Under the pieces are notes generated by a model. That model worked only from the letters and a program-made list of their open reading frames with translations, was not told the DNA's origin and ran no database searches. Below, piece after piece: positions 54,336 through 64,000 of a DNA stretch of 64,000 nt. Source of the stretch: Paulinella micropora (lineage: Eukaryota > Cercozoa > Imbricatea > Euglyphida). The stretch spans positions 164,596 to 228,595 of the forward strand of contig BJOX01000202.1 in the NCBI GenBank assembly GCA_009731375.1, given 5' to 3'. Numbering within the stretch: position 1 is the first letter of the stretch; each line of letters opens with the position of its first letter. Made by a program: the position numbers and the translations under genes.

Positions 54336-55850
54336 ATGCATAGCAAAGAAATGAGCCAGGTTCCGGACAGGAGGAGGTCAACACGACCCACTCGCGGGAT
54401 CCCCCCCCCTCTCGCAGCACTCCCCTGCAGCACAGACAAGGCCAGCCAAAAGAAGAAAGCTGGCAGTCGAGCAGTCTTGCTGGCTGTTCAAACTGCCCGA
54501 CGATATCTGGCCGCTGGGAAGAGACCTTACAGGCGCAGAGGAAGCAGGCAGGTTCGCTCTCGCGTGCAGAAATTCCTTGGCTTTAGTCCAGGGTCCTGCC
54601 TTCTGGGGAAACTATCAGCAGCCAGTGTTTACGTTCTCAAACGAGAAGCACAGGAGAATATTCAGGTTCTTTACTAGCGGCTGCATCAAAGCTAAATGTC
54701 CTTTACAAAAACTAGTGATAGAACATCCATACTACAAAAACTGCGATTGCTGGTCGGATTACAAGAACTATTCCTTAAACAAAGTTACGGTAGAAACCCT
54801 GATCATGGAGGGCAAAAGATACTCTGACAGATTGTAGCAAGAAACTAAGGCTCTGAACGAGTTTGGCTGCATCCACAACTTAGTAGCAAGAGGCACGAGC
54901 AACATCTGCCTGTCCCTGCGTGACAGTCAGCACACCCGAGATCTCCGGTCACTCATGATTTCGAGCCAAAGCGTCCACGACGGAGACATCCAGACTTTGC
55001 AGAAGCTGCAGCAACTAGAGAACCTGGCGCTTCACCAGTGTGATCAGATTACAGACCGAGTGCTGACACACCTACGCTCGATACCGAAACTCAAACTCTG
55101 TGTATCAATTTGCGACAGAATTACCGGCTCCTGCTTGCAGAACCTTCAGATTACGGGGCTGACATTGTGCAACGTACCTGACAACGTCCTTCAGCAACTG
55201 CTTTCGCTCACGAAGCTGCAGGAGCTAGACTTGTTAGACTTTAGGCCCCTCTCACCACCTGAAATAAAGGCGCGAAACTCAGGCTAGCTCTTAATAATGA
55301 CTTTTCGGATGATCTGCTTGACGAAGTGGTAGGCTTGCAGGGCCTGCAGGCTCTGTGTCTATCAGCATGTGAACGCATCACCATGAGGGGCTTGGCTAAA
55401 TTGCAGCGCTGCCCTGTGCTCCAAGAACAGCGTTTGGGACAGGCCCATGTATTTGCAGACCTCAATGAACTGCATGCGTTTCGCTCGCTTCGCACTTTGA
55501 AACTGCAGCGCTGTGGAATTGCAATCAGTACAAATATATTTAGGAGCTTACCTAGGGGACTTGCAGGCTGCACGAGCCTACAACGGCTAGTGTTAAGGTG
55601 TTACTGCATGACAAACTCGATTCTCTCGGAGTTAAAGCAGTGTCATAGGCTGCAAGAACTAGAATTTAATTAGTGCTCTTTCAGCGAAGACATTGCAGAG
55701 CTGAGGCATTGCCAATCGTTGCGGAAGGTTACGTTCAGCGAGTACGGAATTCCAACAGAAGAGATACTGCATCAGCTCAAGCAGGCCAGGCCCGGTTTGT
55801 AATTTGACACATACGATTCAACTGCCAATGAACTGGAATATCCATGGGAT
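54336..55850 (+). pseudogene. F-box/LRR-like gene, tandem copy 2
   Basis: Over 85-90% similar to copy 1 by eye. The start codon position is AGG, and EQSCWLFKLPDDIWPLGRDL begins the F-box-like module. A TAG replaces TGG at about 54835 (SDRL-stop-QETKALNEFG, copy 1 SDRFWQENKALDEFG). The LRR part continues from 54955 (QSVHDGDIQTLQKLQQLENL) until a deletion near 55285 changes frame. The last part (LQALCLSACERITMRGLAKL onwards) ends with another TAG for TGG near 55671. Clearly a pseudogene. Confidence 0.75.
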
Positions 55851-56075
55851 TCTTGAACGCCACATCCTTCTGTAAAAAAAAAAAAAAAAAAAAAAATTGT
55901 TTGGTTTCTCTTTTTTGGTCTCTCCTCCAAGCCAAGAGACTGAGAGAGGGGGCACAGAGTCGAGGAGGGGAGGGTGTATCTCAAAGCCAGATACAATATT
56001 TTTTTTGTCTTCTTTCGTTATGCAGTGCCCTTACCCCCCTTTTCTTGCGCCCCCCCCCCCCCCCCCCCCCCCCCC

Positions 56076-56825
56076 NNNNNNNNNNNNNNNNNNNNNNNNN
56101 NNNNNNNNNNNNNNNNNNNNNNNNNNNNNNNNNNNNNNNNNNNNNNNNNNNNNNNNNNNNNNNNNNNNNNNNNNNNNNNNNNNNNNNNNNNNNNNNNNNN
56201 NNNNNNNNNNNNNNNNNNNNNNNNNNNNNNNNNNNNNNNNNNNNNNNNNNNNNNNNNNNNNNNNNNNNNNNNNNNNNNNNNNNNNNNNNNNNNNNNNNNN
56301 NNNNNNNNNNNNNNNNNNNNNNNNNNNNNNNNNNNNNNNNNNNNNNNNNNNNNNNNNNNNNNNNNNNNNNNNNNNNNNNNNNNNNNNNNNNNNNNNNNNN
56401 NNNNNNNNNNNNNNNNNNNNNNNNNNNNNNNNNNNNNNNNNNNNNNNNNNNNNNNNNNNNNNNNNNNNNNNNNNNNNNNNNNNNNNNNNNNNNNNNNNNN
56501 NNNNNNNNNNNNNNNNNNNNNNNNNNNNNNNNNNNNNNNNNNNNNNNNNNNNNNNNNNNNNNNNNNNNNNNNNNNNNNNNNNNNNNNNNNNNNNNNNNNN
56601 NNNNNNNNNNNNNNNNNNNNNNNNNNNNNNNNNNNNNNNNNNNNNNNNNNNNNNNNNNNNNNNNNNNNNNNNNNNNNNNNNNNNNNNNNNNNNNNNNNNN
56701 NNNNNNNNNNNNNNNNNNNNNNNNNNNNNNNNNNNNNNNNNNNNNNNNNNNNNNNNNNNNNNNNNNNNNNNNNNNNNNNNNNNNNNNNNNNNNNNNNNNN
56801 NNNNNNNNNNNNNNNNNNNNNNNNN
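56076..56825. other. Assembly gap (750 N)
   Basis: N run between LRR copies 2 and 3, with poly-C on both edges. Confidence 1.
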
Positions 56826-57061
56826 CCCCCCCCCCCCCCCCCCCTCTCCCACGGTAAAAAAGAAAGGGAAGGTTGGGAGAGGGGAGAGACGAGAGAAAAA
56901 ACGGGGAAAACGAAACCTGCGCGGAAGGTGAACTTTGGCTTAATTTTTTTAAAAAAAGGAGACATAGCAAAGAAATAAACTATGTTCCGGACAGGAGGAG
57001 GAGGTCCAAACGACACACTCTTGGGATCCACCCCGCACCGCATTCCCCTGCAGCACAGACA

Positions 57062-57752
57062 ATGCCACACAAAAAAAGCAGGCAGCTGTTTGAGCAGTCT
57101 TGCTGGCTGTTCAAATTGCCAGACGATCTCTGGCCGCTGGTGAGAGACCTTACGGGCGCAGAGGAAGCAGGCAGTTTTGCTCTCGCGTGCCGAAATTCCT
57201 TAGCTTTAGTCCAGGTCCTGCCTTCTGGGGAAACTACGAGCAGCCAGTGTTTACGTTCTCAGACGAGAAGCACAGGAGAATACTCCGGTTTTTCACTCGC
57301 GGCTGCGCCGAAGCTAAATGTCCCTTACAAAAACTAGTGCTAGAACAGCCCTACTACCAAGATCGTGAACTCTGGTCGGACTACCAGTGCTATTCCCTAG
57401 ACGAGGTCACGGTAGAAACCTTGATCCTGGAGGACGTAAAGAATGCTGGCAAACAATCCGAAGAAGGTAAGGTTCTGGACGAGTTTGGCTGCATCCACAA
57501 CCTAGTGGCAATTCACACGCCCAACATCTGCCTGTCTCTGCGTGACAGTAAAAAAACTCTGGCTCTCCGATTACTCGTGATTTGCGCCAAAAACTCGACG
57601 ACAAAAGCTTCCGGAGCATGCAGAAACTGCAGCAACTAGAGAGCATGGCGCTTCATGATTGTGCTAAAATTACAGACAGAGGGATGATACATCTACGCCT
57701 AGTGCCAAAACTCAAAGATCTTAACATAACAGGTTGCCGAAAAATTACCTGC
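57062..57752 (+). pseudogene. F-box/LRR-like gene, tandem copy 3, truncated
   Basis: The only copy with the ATG: MPHKKSRQLFEQSCWLFKLP at 57062. One G is missing near 57213 (CCAGGTCCTG versus CCAGGGTCCTG in the others), which shifts the frame. It then continues FWGNYEQPVFTFSDEKHRRI and DEFGCIHNLVAIHTPNICLS. LRRs start at about 57600 (LESMALHDCAKITDRGMIHL) and stop abruptly at KITCSG at about 57752, where reverse-strand Sel1 sequence begins. The rest of the gene is absent. Confidence 0.75.
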
Positions 57753-59773
57753 TCGGGTTGTGTGCAGTCCTGGGCGGCCGCCCGCGCGAACAGGTCGACA
57801 GCACGGGCGATGTCTTGGGCCACGCCGAGCCCAGTAAAATAACAAAAGCCCAGGATAGTTTGGGCAACAGCATGGTCCTGTTCGGCCGCCCGCTGGTACC
57901 ATTCTGCTGCCTTGCTTTCGTCCTGGTTCACGCCGAGCCCCTTGGCGTAACAGCACCCGCTGGTTACGGCCCTTGGCAAGTCCCGCGCCACGCCGAGCCC
58001 GCCTGCGTAACAGACTCCTAGGTTATACATTGCAGGCGTGTGCCCCAGCTCGGCCGCCTGCTGGTACCAGTCGACTGCCTTGGTCAGGTCCTGGGCCACG
58101 CCGCGCCCGCCGGCGTAAAATTGCCCCAGGTTAGTCTTGGCAGCTGCGTAGTTCTGGGCGGCCGCCCGCCGGTACCATTCCAGTGCCTTGGCGCTATTTG
58201 TGGGGACGCCGAGCCCGCAGCTGTAACAGACTCCCAGAGCGCATTGCGCAGCCGCACAGTTTTGTTCGGCCGCTCGGCTGTAATATTCGATGGCCTTGGC
58301 GCTATCTTCGGGGACGCCGACTCCGTCGGCGTAACATCTCCCCAGCCTGAATTGCGCTTCTGCACAGTTTTGTTAGGCCGCCCGCTGGTACCGTTCCGCC
58401 GCCTTGGCGCTGTCTTTGGGGACGCCGACTCCATCCGCGTAATAGCGCCCCAACTCTAATTGCGCTTCTGCATTTGGTTGTTCGGCCGCCTGCCCAAACA
58501 GCGTGAAGGTTCGCGCCTCGTCCTTGGCCACGCCGACTCCATCCGCGTAACAGCGCCCCAACTCTAATTGCGCTTCTGCACAGTTTTGTTCGGCCGCCCG
58601 GCGGTACCATTCCAATGCATCGGTGCTATCTTCGGGGACGCCGACTCCATCATTGTAACAGCGCCCCAACCGTAATTGTGCAGCTGCATGGTTCTGTTCG
58701 GCGGCCTGCATGTAACACTCGAATGCTTTAGCTTCGTCCCCCGGCACGCCGACTGCATGCGCGTAACATAGCCCCACCAAAAATTGCGCGTCTGCGTGTT
58801 TCTGTTCGGCAGCCCGCTGGTAACACTCGGTGGCTTTAACCTCGTCCCTCGCCACGCAGTGTCCTTTGATGTAGCAGTTCCCCAACCTCAAATGCGCAGC
58901 TGCATAGTTTTGGGCGGCCGCCCGCTGGTACCATTGAATCGCTCGGGCGTAGTCTCTGGCCACGCCGAGCACACTGGCGTAACAGTCTGCCAGATTGCAT
59001 TGCGCTTCTGCGTCTTTCTGTTCTGCCGCATGCCCGAACAGCGCGAAGGCGCGCGCCTCGTCCTTGGCCACGCCGAGCCCGCTAGCGTAACAGCACCCCA
59101 ACCTAACACGGGCCCCCGCGTCGTTTTGGTCGGCCGCCCGCCGGTACTATTGAACCGCTTGGATGTAGTCCTGGCAGTCGCCCTGGACGTAGGAATCGCC
59201 CAAGCAGCAAAGCGCACCCAGTGGCGAACCAGTGGCGCAGAGGCGTGCGCGCAGCACACCTCCATGTCACACTGCGAGTCGGCCCGGGCTGCCGCTTGCG
59301 CTCGCTGCGCCCACTCGTCCGCCAGCTCCCGGTTGTGGGACAGTCCGGGTGGCCCTGCTCGGCCGCCTGCAGAAACAACACCAAGGCACTGGCTTGGGGC
59401 ACGGCAATGCCCCCGGTGCGCAGGCCCAGCTGGTACTGCGCGCTGGCGTGGCCCTGTTCTCTCGCCGCTTGGAACAGCGCCAGCGCGCTGCCCTCGTCCC
59501 TGCGCACGCCGCGCCCAGAGTCCAGGCACAAGGCCAGGTTGTACTGCGCGGTTGCGTCGTTTCGAGCCGTGCCCAGCGTGACTTGACCGCGGCGGCGGGG
59601 TCCTGCACCACCCCGCGCCCGTGCACATAACAAACCCCGAGGTTCCACATCGCCCTAGCGTCGTTGCGTTCGGCTGCTTGCAGAAAATACTTGGCGGCCC
59701 GGCCCTGGCTCTCTTGTCGGCCGAGCCCGTGGTAGCAGCAGACGCCCAAGTAGAACAGCGAGTCTACATCGTC

Positions 59774-59775
<2 letters not shown>
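57750..59775 (-). CDS. Sel1-like repeat protein, about 18 repeats
   Basis: The minus strand from about 59775 to 57750 encodes about 18 Sel1-like (TPR-like) units of 36 residues. Examples are CCYHGLGRQESQGRAAKYFL, CYVHGRGVVQDPAAAV, CYADGVGVAKDEARTFTLFG and FYAGGRGVAQDLTKAVDWYQ. They form a right-handed superhelix that scaffolds other proteins. The N-terminal side merges with a (GA)n tract and a 656-base gap. The C-terminal side ends at the junction with the third LRR gene, so neither end is certain. A TAA at 58373-58375 replaces the Glu of RAAEQNCAEAQ. The frame changes near 59590, 59340, 59140 and 57990. In several units the neighbours are almost identical, indicating recent repeat expansion. 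Confidence 0.75.
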
Positions 59776-59776
<1 letters not shown>

Positions 59777-59810
<34 letters not shown>

Positions 59811-60561
59811 AGAGAGAGAGAGAGAGAGAGTAAGAGAGAGAGCAAGAGAGAGAGAGAGAGAGAGAGCAAGAGAGAGAGAGGGGGGGGGGGGGAAAGAGAG
59901 AGAGANNNNNNNNNNNNNNNNNNNNNNNNNNNNNNNNNNNNNNNNNNNNNNNNNNNNNNNNNNNNNNNNNNNNNNNNNNNNNNNNNNNNNNNNNNNNNNN
60001 NNNNNNNNNNNNNNNNNNNNNNNNNNNNNNNNNNNNNNNNNNNNNNNNNNNNNNNNNNNNNNNNNNNNNNNNNNNNNNNNNNNNNNNNNNNNNNNNNNNN
60101 NNNNNNNNNNNNNNNNNNNNNNNNNNNNNNNNNNNNNNNNNNNNNNNNNNNNNNNNNNNNNNNNNNNNNNNNNNNNNNNNNNNNNNNNNNNNNNNNNNNN
60201 NNNNNNNNNNNNNNNNNNNNNNNNNNNNNNNNNNNNNNNNNNNNNNNNNNNNNNNNNNNNNNNNNNNNNNNNNNNNNNNNNNNNNNNNNNNNNNNNNNNN
60301 NNNNNNNNNNNNNNNNNNNNNNNNNNNNNNNNNNNNNNNNNNNNNNNNNNNNNNNNNNNNNNNNNNNNNNNNNNNNNNNNNNNNNNNNNNNNNNNNNNNN
60401 NNNNNNNNNNNNNNNNNNNNNNNNNNNNNNNNNNNNNNNNNNNNNNNNNNNNNNNNNNNNNNNNNNNNNNNNNNNNNNNNNNNNNNNNNNNNNNNNNNNN
60501 NNNNNNNNNNNNNNNNNNNNNNNNNNNNNNNNNNNNNNNNNNNNNNNNNNNNNNNNNNNNN

Positions 60562-60593
<32 letters not shown>

Positions 60594-60630
60594 AAGAGAG
60601 AGAGAGAGAGAGGGAGAGAGAGAGAGACTT
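59777..60630. repeat. (GA)n tract around a 656-N gap
   Basis: AGAGAG with G-runs and AAG interruptions on both sides of the gap at 59906-60561. Confidence 0.95.
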
Positions 60631-60802
60631 AATACGCTCAACTGAATACTTAGGTTTCTTCCTTTGATAAAGGTACAACTTAGTACCTATATTTTTGATG
60701 TGGACTTTCCCAGAGTCCAATTGTAAAATTGTCCTCTCAATAAAAGCGAAGAAGAAGGAGAAGAAGAAGAGTGCGTGAGCGCAGTGTAGTTATGGTCCGT
60801 TT

Positions 60803-60886
60803 GCAAATTTGGTCCAGCAGACTAGGATATTCGGTCCAGCAGACTAGGATAGTAGCAATTATCCTAGTCTGCTGGACCAAATTTTT
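60803..60886. repeat. Fold-back element, 84 bases
   Basis: AAATTTGGTCCAGCAGACTA (60805-60824) is repeated directly (GGTCCAGCAGACTAGGATA at 60811 and 60833) and inverted (TATCCTAGTCTGCTGGACC at 60860-60878, then AAATTT). It can form a stable stem of about 25 pairs with one arm in two versions. Possibly a small MITE end pair. Confidence 0.8.
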
Positions 60887-60914
60887 TTGGCTTTCTTTTA
60901 TCATTTTTTTTCTT

Positions 60915-61190
<276 letters not shown>

Positions 61191-61256
61191 ACAACATACA
61201 ATGATATTACCTACACACATTATATATACATACAATATAATATACAAACATACCTG

Positions 61257-61291
<35 letters not shown>

Positions 61292-61322
61292 GTCTCTGTC
61301 TCTCTCTCTCTCTGTCTCTCTG

Positions 61323-61323
<1 letters not shown>

Positions 61324-61368
<45 letters not shown>

Positions 61369-61369
61369 G
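61324..61369. repeat. (GATA)n microsatellite
   Basis: About eleven units of AGAT. Confidence 0.95.
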
Positions 61370-61629
61370 AAGAAGGAGAAAGAGACACTTACATACACAC
61401 CTTTTACCTGCATGCATGCCTACATATACACGCACCATAAAATCCTCACAAGAAATAAGGAGTATATGTCTTCCTAAATATATGTCCAGCAATCAGTATA
61501 GCATCAACACGCTACCCTACAAGTTATTATAAGCACTGCTCAAACTTTCATTTCCAGGATTCACATACATGACAAAGTACATACATACACAAATTACATA
61601 CATACATACATTATATATATACATACATT

Positions 61630-61800
61630 CTATGTCTTTGGTCCACCGTAGAACATTTTCCGGTAATGTTACAGTGAACTCTGTCAGAGCATCCAGTTCT
61701 TCACCCAGATCAGGCAGCAAACGACCACTTGTAACCGGGCTCATGTAGATACCTACCCTTCTACCTACACGCCGCAAGTCGTGTACAGAGTGTTCTTTCT
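61630..61800 (-). CDS. Possible exon with Glu-rich continuation
   Basis: The minus frame reads EEKEHSVHDLRRVGRRVGIY, then MSPVTSGRLLPDLGEELDAL and TEFTVTLPENVLRWTKDIE. It is contiguous with the poly-Glu reading of the (TTC)n tract at 61797-62260. The tract is too pure to be trusted, but the exon itself looks coding. No family recognised. Confidence 0.35.
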
Positions 61801-62262
61801 CTTCTTCTTCTTCTTCTTCTTCTTCTTCTTCTTCTTCTTCTTCTTCTTCTTCTTCTTCTTCTTCTTCTTCTTCTTCTTCTCCTTCTCCTTCTCCTCCTTC
61901 TCCTTCTCCCTCTCCTTCTTCTTCTTCTTCTTCTTCTTCTTCTTCTTCTTGTTCTTCTTGTTCTTCTTGTTCTTCTTCTTCTTCTTCTTCTTCTTCTTCT
62001 TCTTCTTCTTCTTCTTCTTCTTCTTCTGCTTCTTCTTCTTCTTCTTCTTCTTCTTCTTCTTCTTCTTCTTCTTCTTCTTCTTCTTCTTCTGCTTCTGCTT
62101 CTGCTTCTTCTTCTTCTTCTTCTTCTTCTTCTTCTTCTTCTTCTTCTTCTTCTTCTTCTTCTGCTTCTTCTTCTTCTTCTTCTTCTTCTTCTTCTTCTTC
62201 TTCTTCTTCTTCTTGTTCTTCTCCTCCTCCTCCTCCTCCTCCTCCTCCTCCTCCTCCTTCTC
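61797..62262. repeat. (TTC)n / (CTC)n microsatellite
   Basis: Purine/pyrimidine-asymmetric trinucleotide tract with GTT and GCT interruptions; long poly-Phe or poly-Glu frames are artefacts or extreme low-complexity coding. Confidence 0.95.
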
Positions 62263-62284
62263 CTTCTTTGTCTTCTCTGTCTCC

Positions 62285-62740
62285 TCCTCCTGTCCCTCCT
62301 GTTGGTGCTTTAACTGGGCAGTTGCTGGAAGATGAGGTAGTTGTGAGGGAATATTTGGTGCAAGGTGCTAGGATGCCTCGTTCGGTCAAGAAAATTTACT
62401 GCGTGCATCCTTCCTGGTGAATTTGCGCAACGCCGTCATGAGTATGATGAACTTTTCTGGCTCGTGTTACAATTCCCTAGCAGACATTGTGAACACAGAA
62501 ATCTAAAGTGTTCTTGGAGCCGCGCAAGAACAGCAACAAGCTAAACAGGAAGAAGAAGAAGAAGAAAAAGAAGAAGAAGAAGTGTGGAGCTGCCGCCTCC
62601 GAAGAAGAAGAAGTTTGTGGACAGCGACCTGCAAAACTTCTTGCCGGTTGGTGCCGCTTGGCACTACGGTTTTCTACTGTCCCTTGCCGCCGCTTGCGAT
62701 CGATATCAGCAGTGAAACTCATACCAAAGATGTTTGAAGG
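62285..62740 (+). CDS. Possible spliced coding region, unknown function
   Basis: The plus frame reads GALTGQLLEDEVVVREYLVQ and GARMPRSVKKIYCVHPSW to TGA at 62417. One register further, NLRNAVMSMMNFSGSCYNSL and ADIVNTEI run to 62505. Then comes a Gln/Glu-rich part (AQEQQQAKQEEEEEEKEEEE) up to about 62640. Composition is coding-like in all three, and a frameshift or mini-intron between the first two is likely. It may be the same gene family as the weak exon at 48271-48382 (both have a Leu-Leu-Glu helix before an Arg/Thr strand), but that is tentative. Confidence 0.3.
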
Positions 62741-62744
62741 TAAC

Positions 62745-62912
62745 TACAAGAGAGAGAGAGAGAGAGAGGGGGGGGGGGGAGAGAGAGAGAGAGACAGAGA
62801 GAGAGACAGAGAGAGACACACAGAGGGAGAGAGAGAGAGAGAGAGAGACAGAGAGAGAGAGAGCGAGACAGAGAGAGGGAGAGAGACAGAGACAGAGAGA
62901 GAGAGAGAGAGA
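62745..62912. repeat. (GA)n microsatellite with G run and ACAG interruptions
   Basis: AGAGAG with a run of about ten G at 62768-62778. It may sit inside an intron after GAAG|gtaactac at 62738. Confidence 0.9.
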
Positions 62913-62934
62913 ATTGAGTTATTACAATAAATTC

Positions 62935-63170
62935 AAGTATACATATATTAACTAAAATGAAATGTTATTAATTGTACGACATCAAATTTTACACATATTT
63001 TATTAAGTCAATTACTTTGTCACATCCAATTCAGACAGCCCATGAAATTAAAGATTATTAATAATATTACCCATCTTGTGATTTCTAGCAAAACATTATA
63101 ATTACCCTTGTTATTATCTATCACACAATGGTTTCCCTGGCCCTCACATCGCTGGTGTGAAGAAGGCAAT
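62935..63170. other. AT-rich spacer without a gene
   Basis: No frame with coding composition; sits between microsatellite DNA and the oxygenase exon. Confidence 0.5.
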
Positions 63171-63176
63171 TTAGTG

Positions 63177-63491
63177 TCAGCCGCGTGTCCTCATCATGTT
63201 TGCCTTGGACTGGTGAAGTAAACGGGAATCAAAAAGCCACCACGTTCCCTTTATCCCAGTCAGCATGACACATGGCACATTCCGAATACTACCCTGGGGA
63301 TTCTTGTCATTCAGGGGTGTGTGTTGAATGTTTGGGTACAAGTCTACAGCGCCGTTGCTTTCTGTTACATCTGTCAAACACACCAGTAATGTCAAACATC
63401 CTGAATCTTCCGTAGACTCAATGTCTCGGTGCAACCGTGCCCTCCCATTCTGAAACTGCGGTTTGCGCCTGGACTTGGGTGCCCTCGAATC
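63177..63491 (-). CDS. Phytanoyl-CoA dioxygenase-like (2-oxoglutarate/Fe(II)) exon
   Basis: An acceptor TTTCCAG lies at 63492-63498 on the minus strand, and the exon follows with FQNGRARLHRDIESTEDSGC, LTLLVCLTDVTESNGAVDLY and GTWWLFDSRLLHQSKANMMR, to a TGA at 63177. H-R-D provides the H-x-D iron ligands, and LLHQS with the following Arg fits the distal His and the 2-oxoglutarate-binding Arg of the PhyH family. The linker L-x-x-L-T-D-V..NG also matches. Such enzymes hydroxylate lipids or small molecules. The remaining exons are outside the window or unseen; after the last Arg the sequence lacks a clear donor. Confidence 0.6.
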   Translation of the reverse strand, partial: DSRAPKSRRKPQFQNGRARLHRDIESTEDSGCLTLLVCLTDVTESNGAVDLYPNIQHTPLNDKNPQGSIRNVPCVMLTGIKGTWWLFDSRLLHQSKANMMRTRG

Positions 63492-63591
63492 CTGGAAATG
63501 AAAGTTTCAGCAGTGTTTCTTATAATAACTTGTAGGGTGGTGTGTTGATGCTATACTGATTGCTGGGAACATATTTAGGAAGACATATATT

Positions 63592-64000
<409 letters not shown>

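Overview
The window is nuclear DNA of a unicellular eukaryote. I cannot name the species. The evidence is genes interrupted by short GT-AG introns (about 47-100 bases, some enlarged by microsatellites), abundant simple repeats ((CT)n, (TAA)n, (TTC)n, (CAA)n, (ACAT)n), Sel1-like and leucine-rich repeat genes, and several eukaryotic mobile-element types. It is a draft scaffold with six large N runs and six 10-N joins, some flanked by the same sequence on both sides.

Layout. Bases 1-840 hold a 107-bp satellite. Bases 745-8253 are a near-identical tandem pair of 3.6-3.9 kb units, and only the first carries a small inverted-repeat insertion. Bases 8132-9510 hold a retroelement Gag-like remnant and a 153-bp tandem repeat. 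Bases 9595-14270 carry spliced host genes: a four-exon gene of unknown function, a SAM-methyltransferase-like gene and a repeat-rich gene. Bases 14572-17535 contain a Sel1 fragment and a GC-rich convergent pair, one a polytopic membrane protein. Bases 17870-21347 hold a multi-exon gene with a DGGGEN motif and a SAP domain. Bases 21905-25269 contain a tyrosine-recombinase retroelement (DIRS/Ngaro-like) in pieces, including two short derivatives meeting 3' to 3' in an almost perfect palindrome.

The centrepiece is a 20.4-kb Polinton-like virus or Maverick-type provirus at 25270-45698, bounded by 49-bp terminal inverted repeats. It encodes a protein-primed-type DNA polymerase B, class-3 lipase, DUF3223-like and ExoX-C-like proteins, double-jelly-roll major capsid protein, FtsK/HerA-type packaging ATPase, a core-like protein with Gly-Gly sites, adenovirus-type protease, penton protein, a very long repeat-built fibre ending in an S74 intramolecular chaperone, an rve integrase, zinc-binding proteins, and near the right end a gene with two mini-introns. 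Most replication, packaging and capsid genes carry stops or frameshifts, and the polymerase has lost its motif B and C region. The lipase, a charged protein and the spliced gene look intact. Together these describe a complete but decayed virion-forming element: polymerase and integrase for copying and insertion; capsid, penton, ATPase and protease for particle building; fibre for attachment.

Bases 45699-50520 are mostly microsatellite and low-complexity DNA with a few weak exons. Bases 50530-51960 are a Ty1/copia remnant. Bases 52280-57752 hold three tandem, all disrupted F-box/LRR-like gene copies. Bases 57750-59775 are a long Sel1-repeat gene on the minus strand. The rest is microsatellites, a fold-back element, possible exons with Glu-rich tracts, and one phytanoyl-CoA-dioxygenase-like exon.
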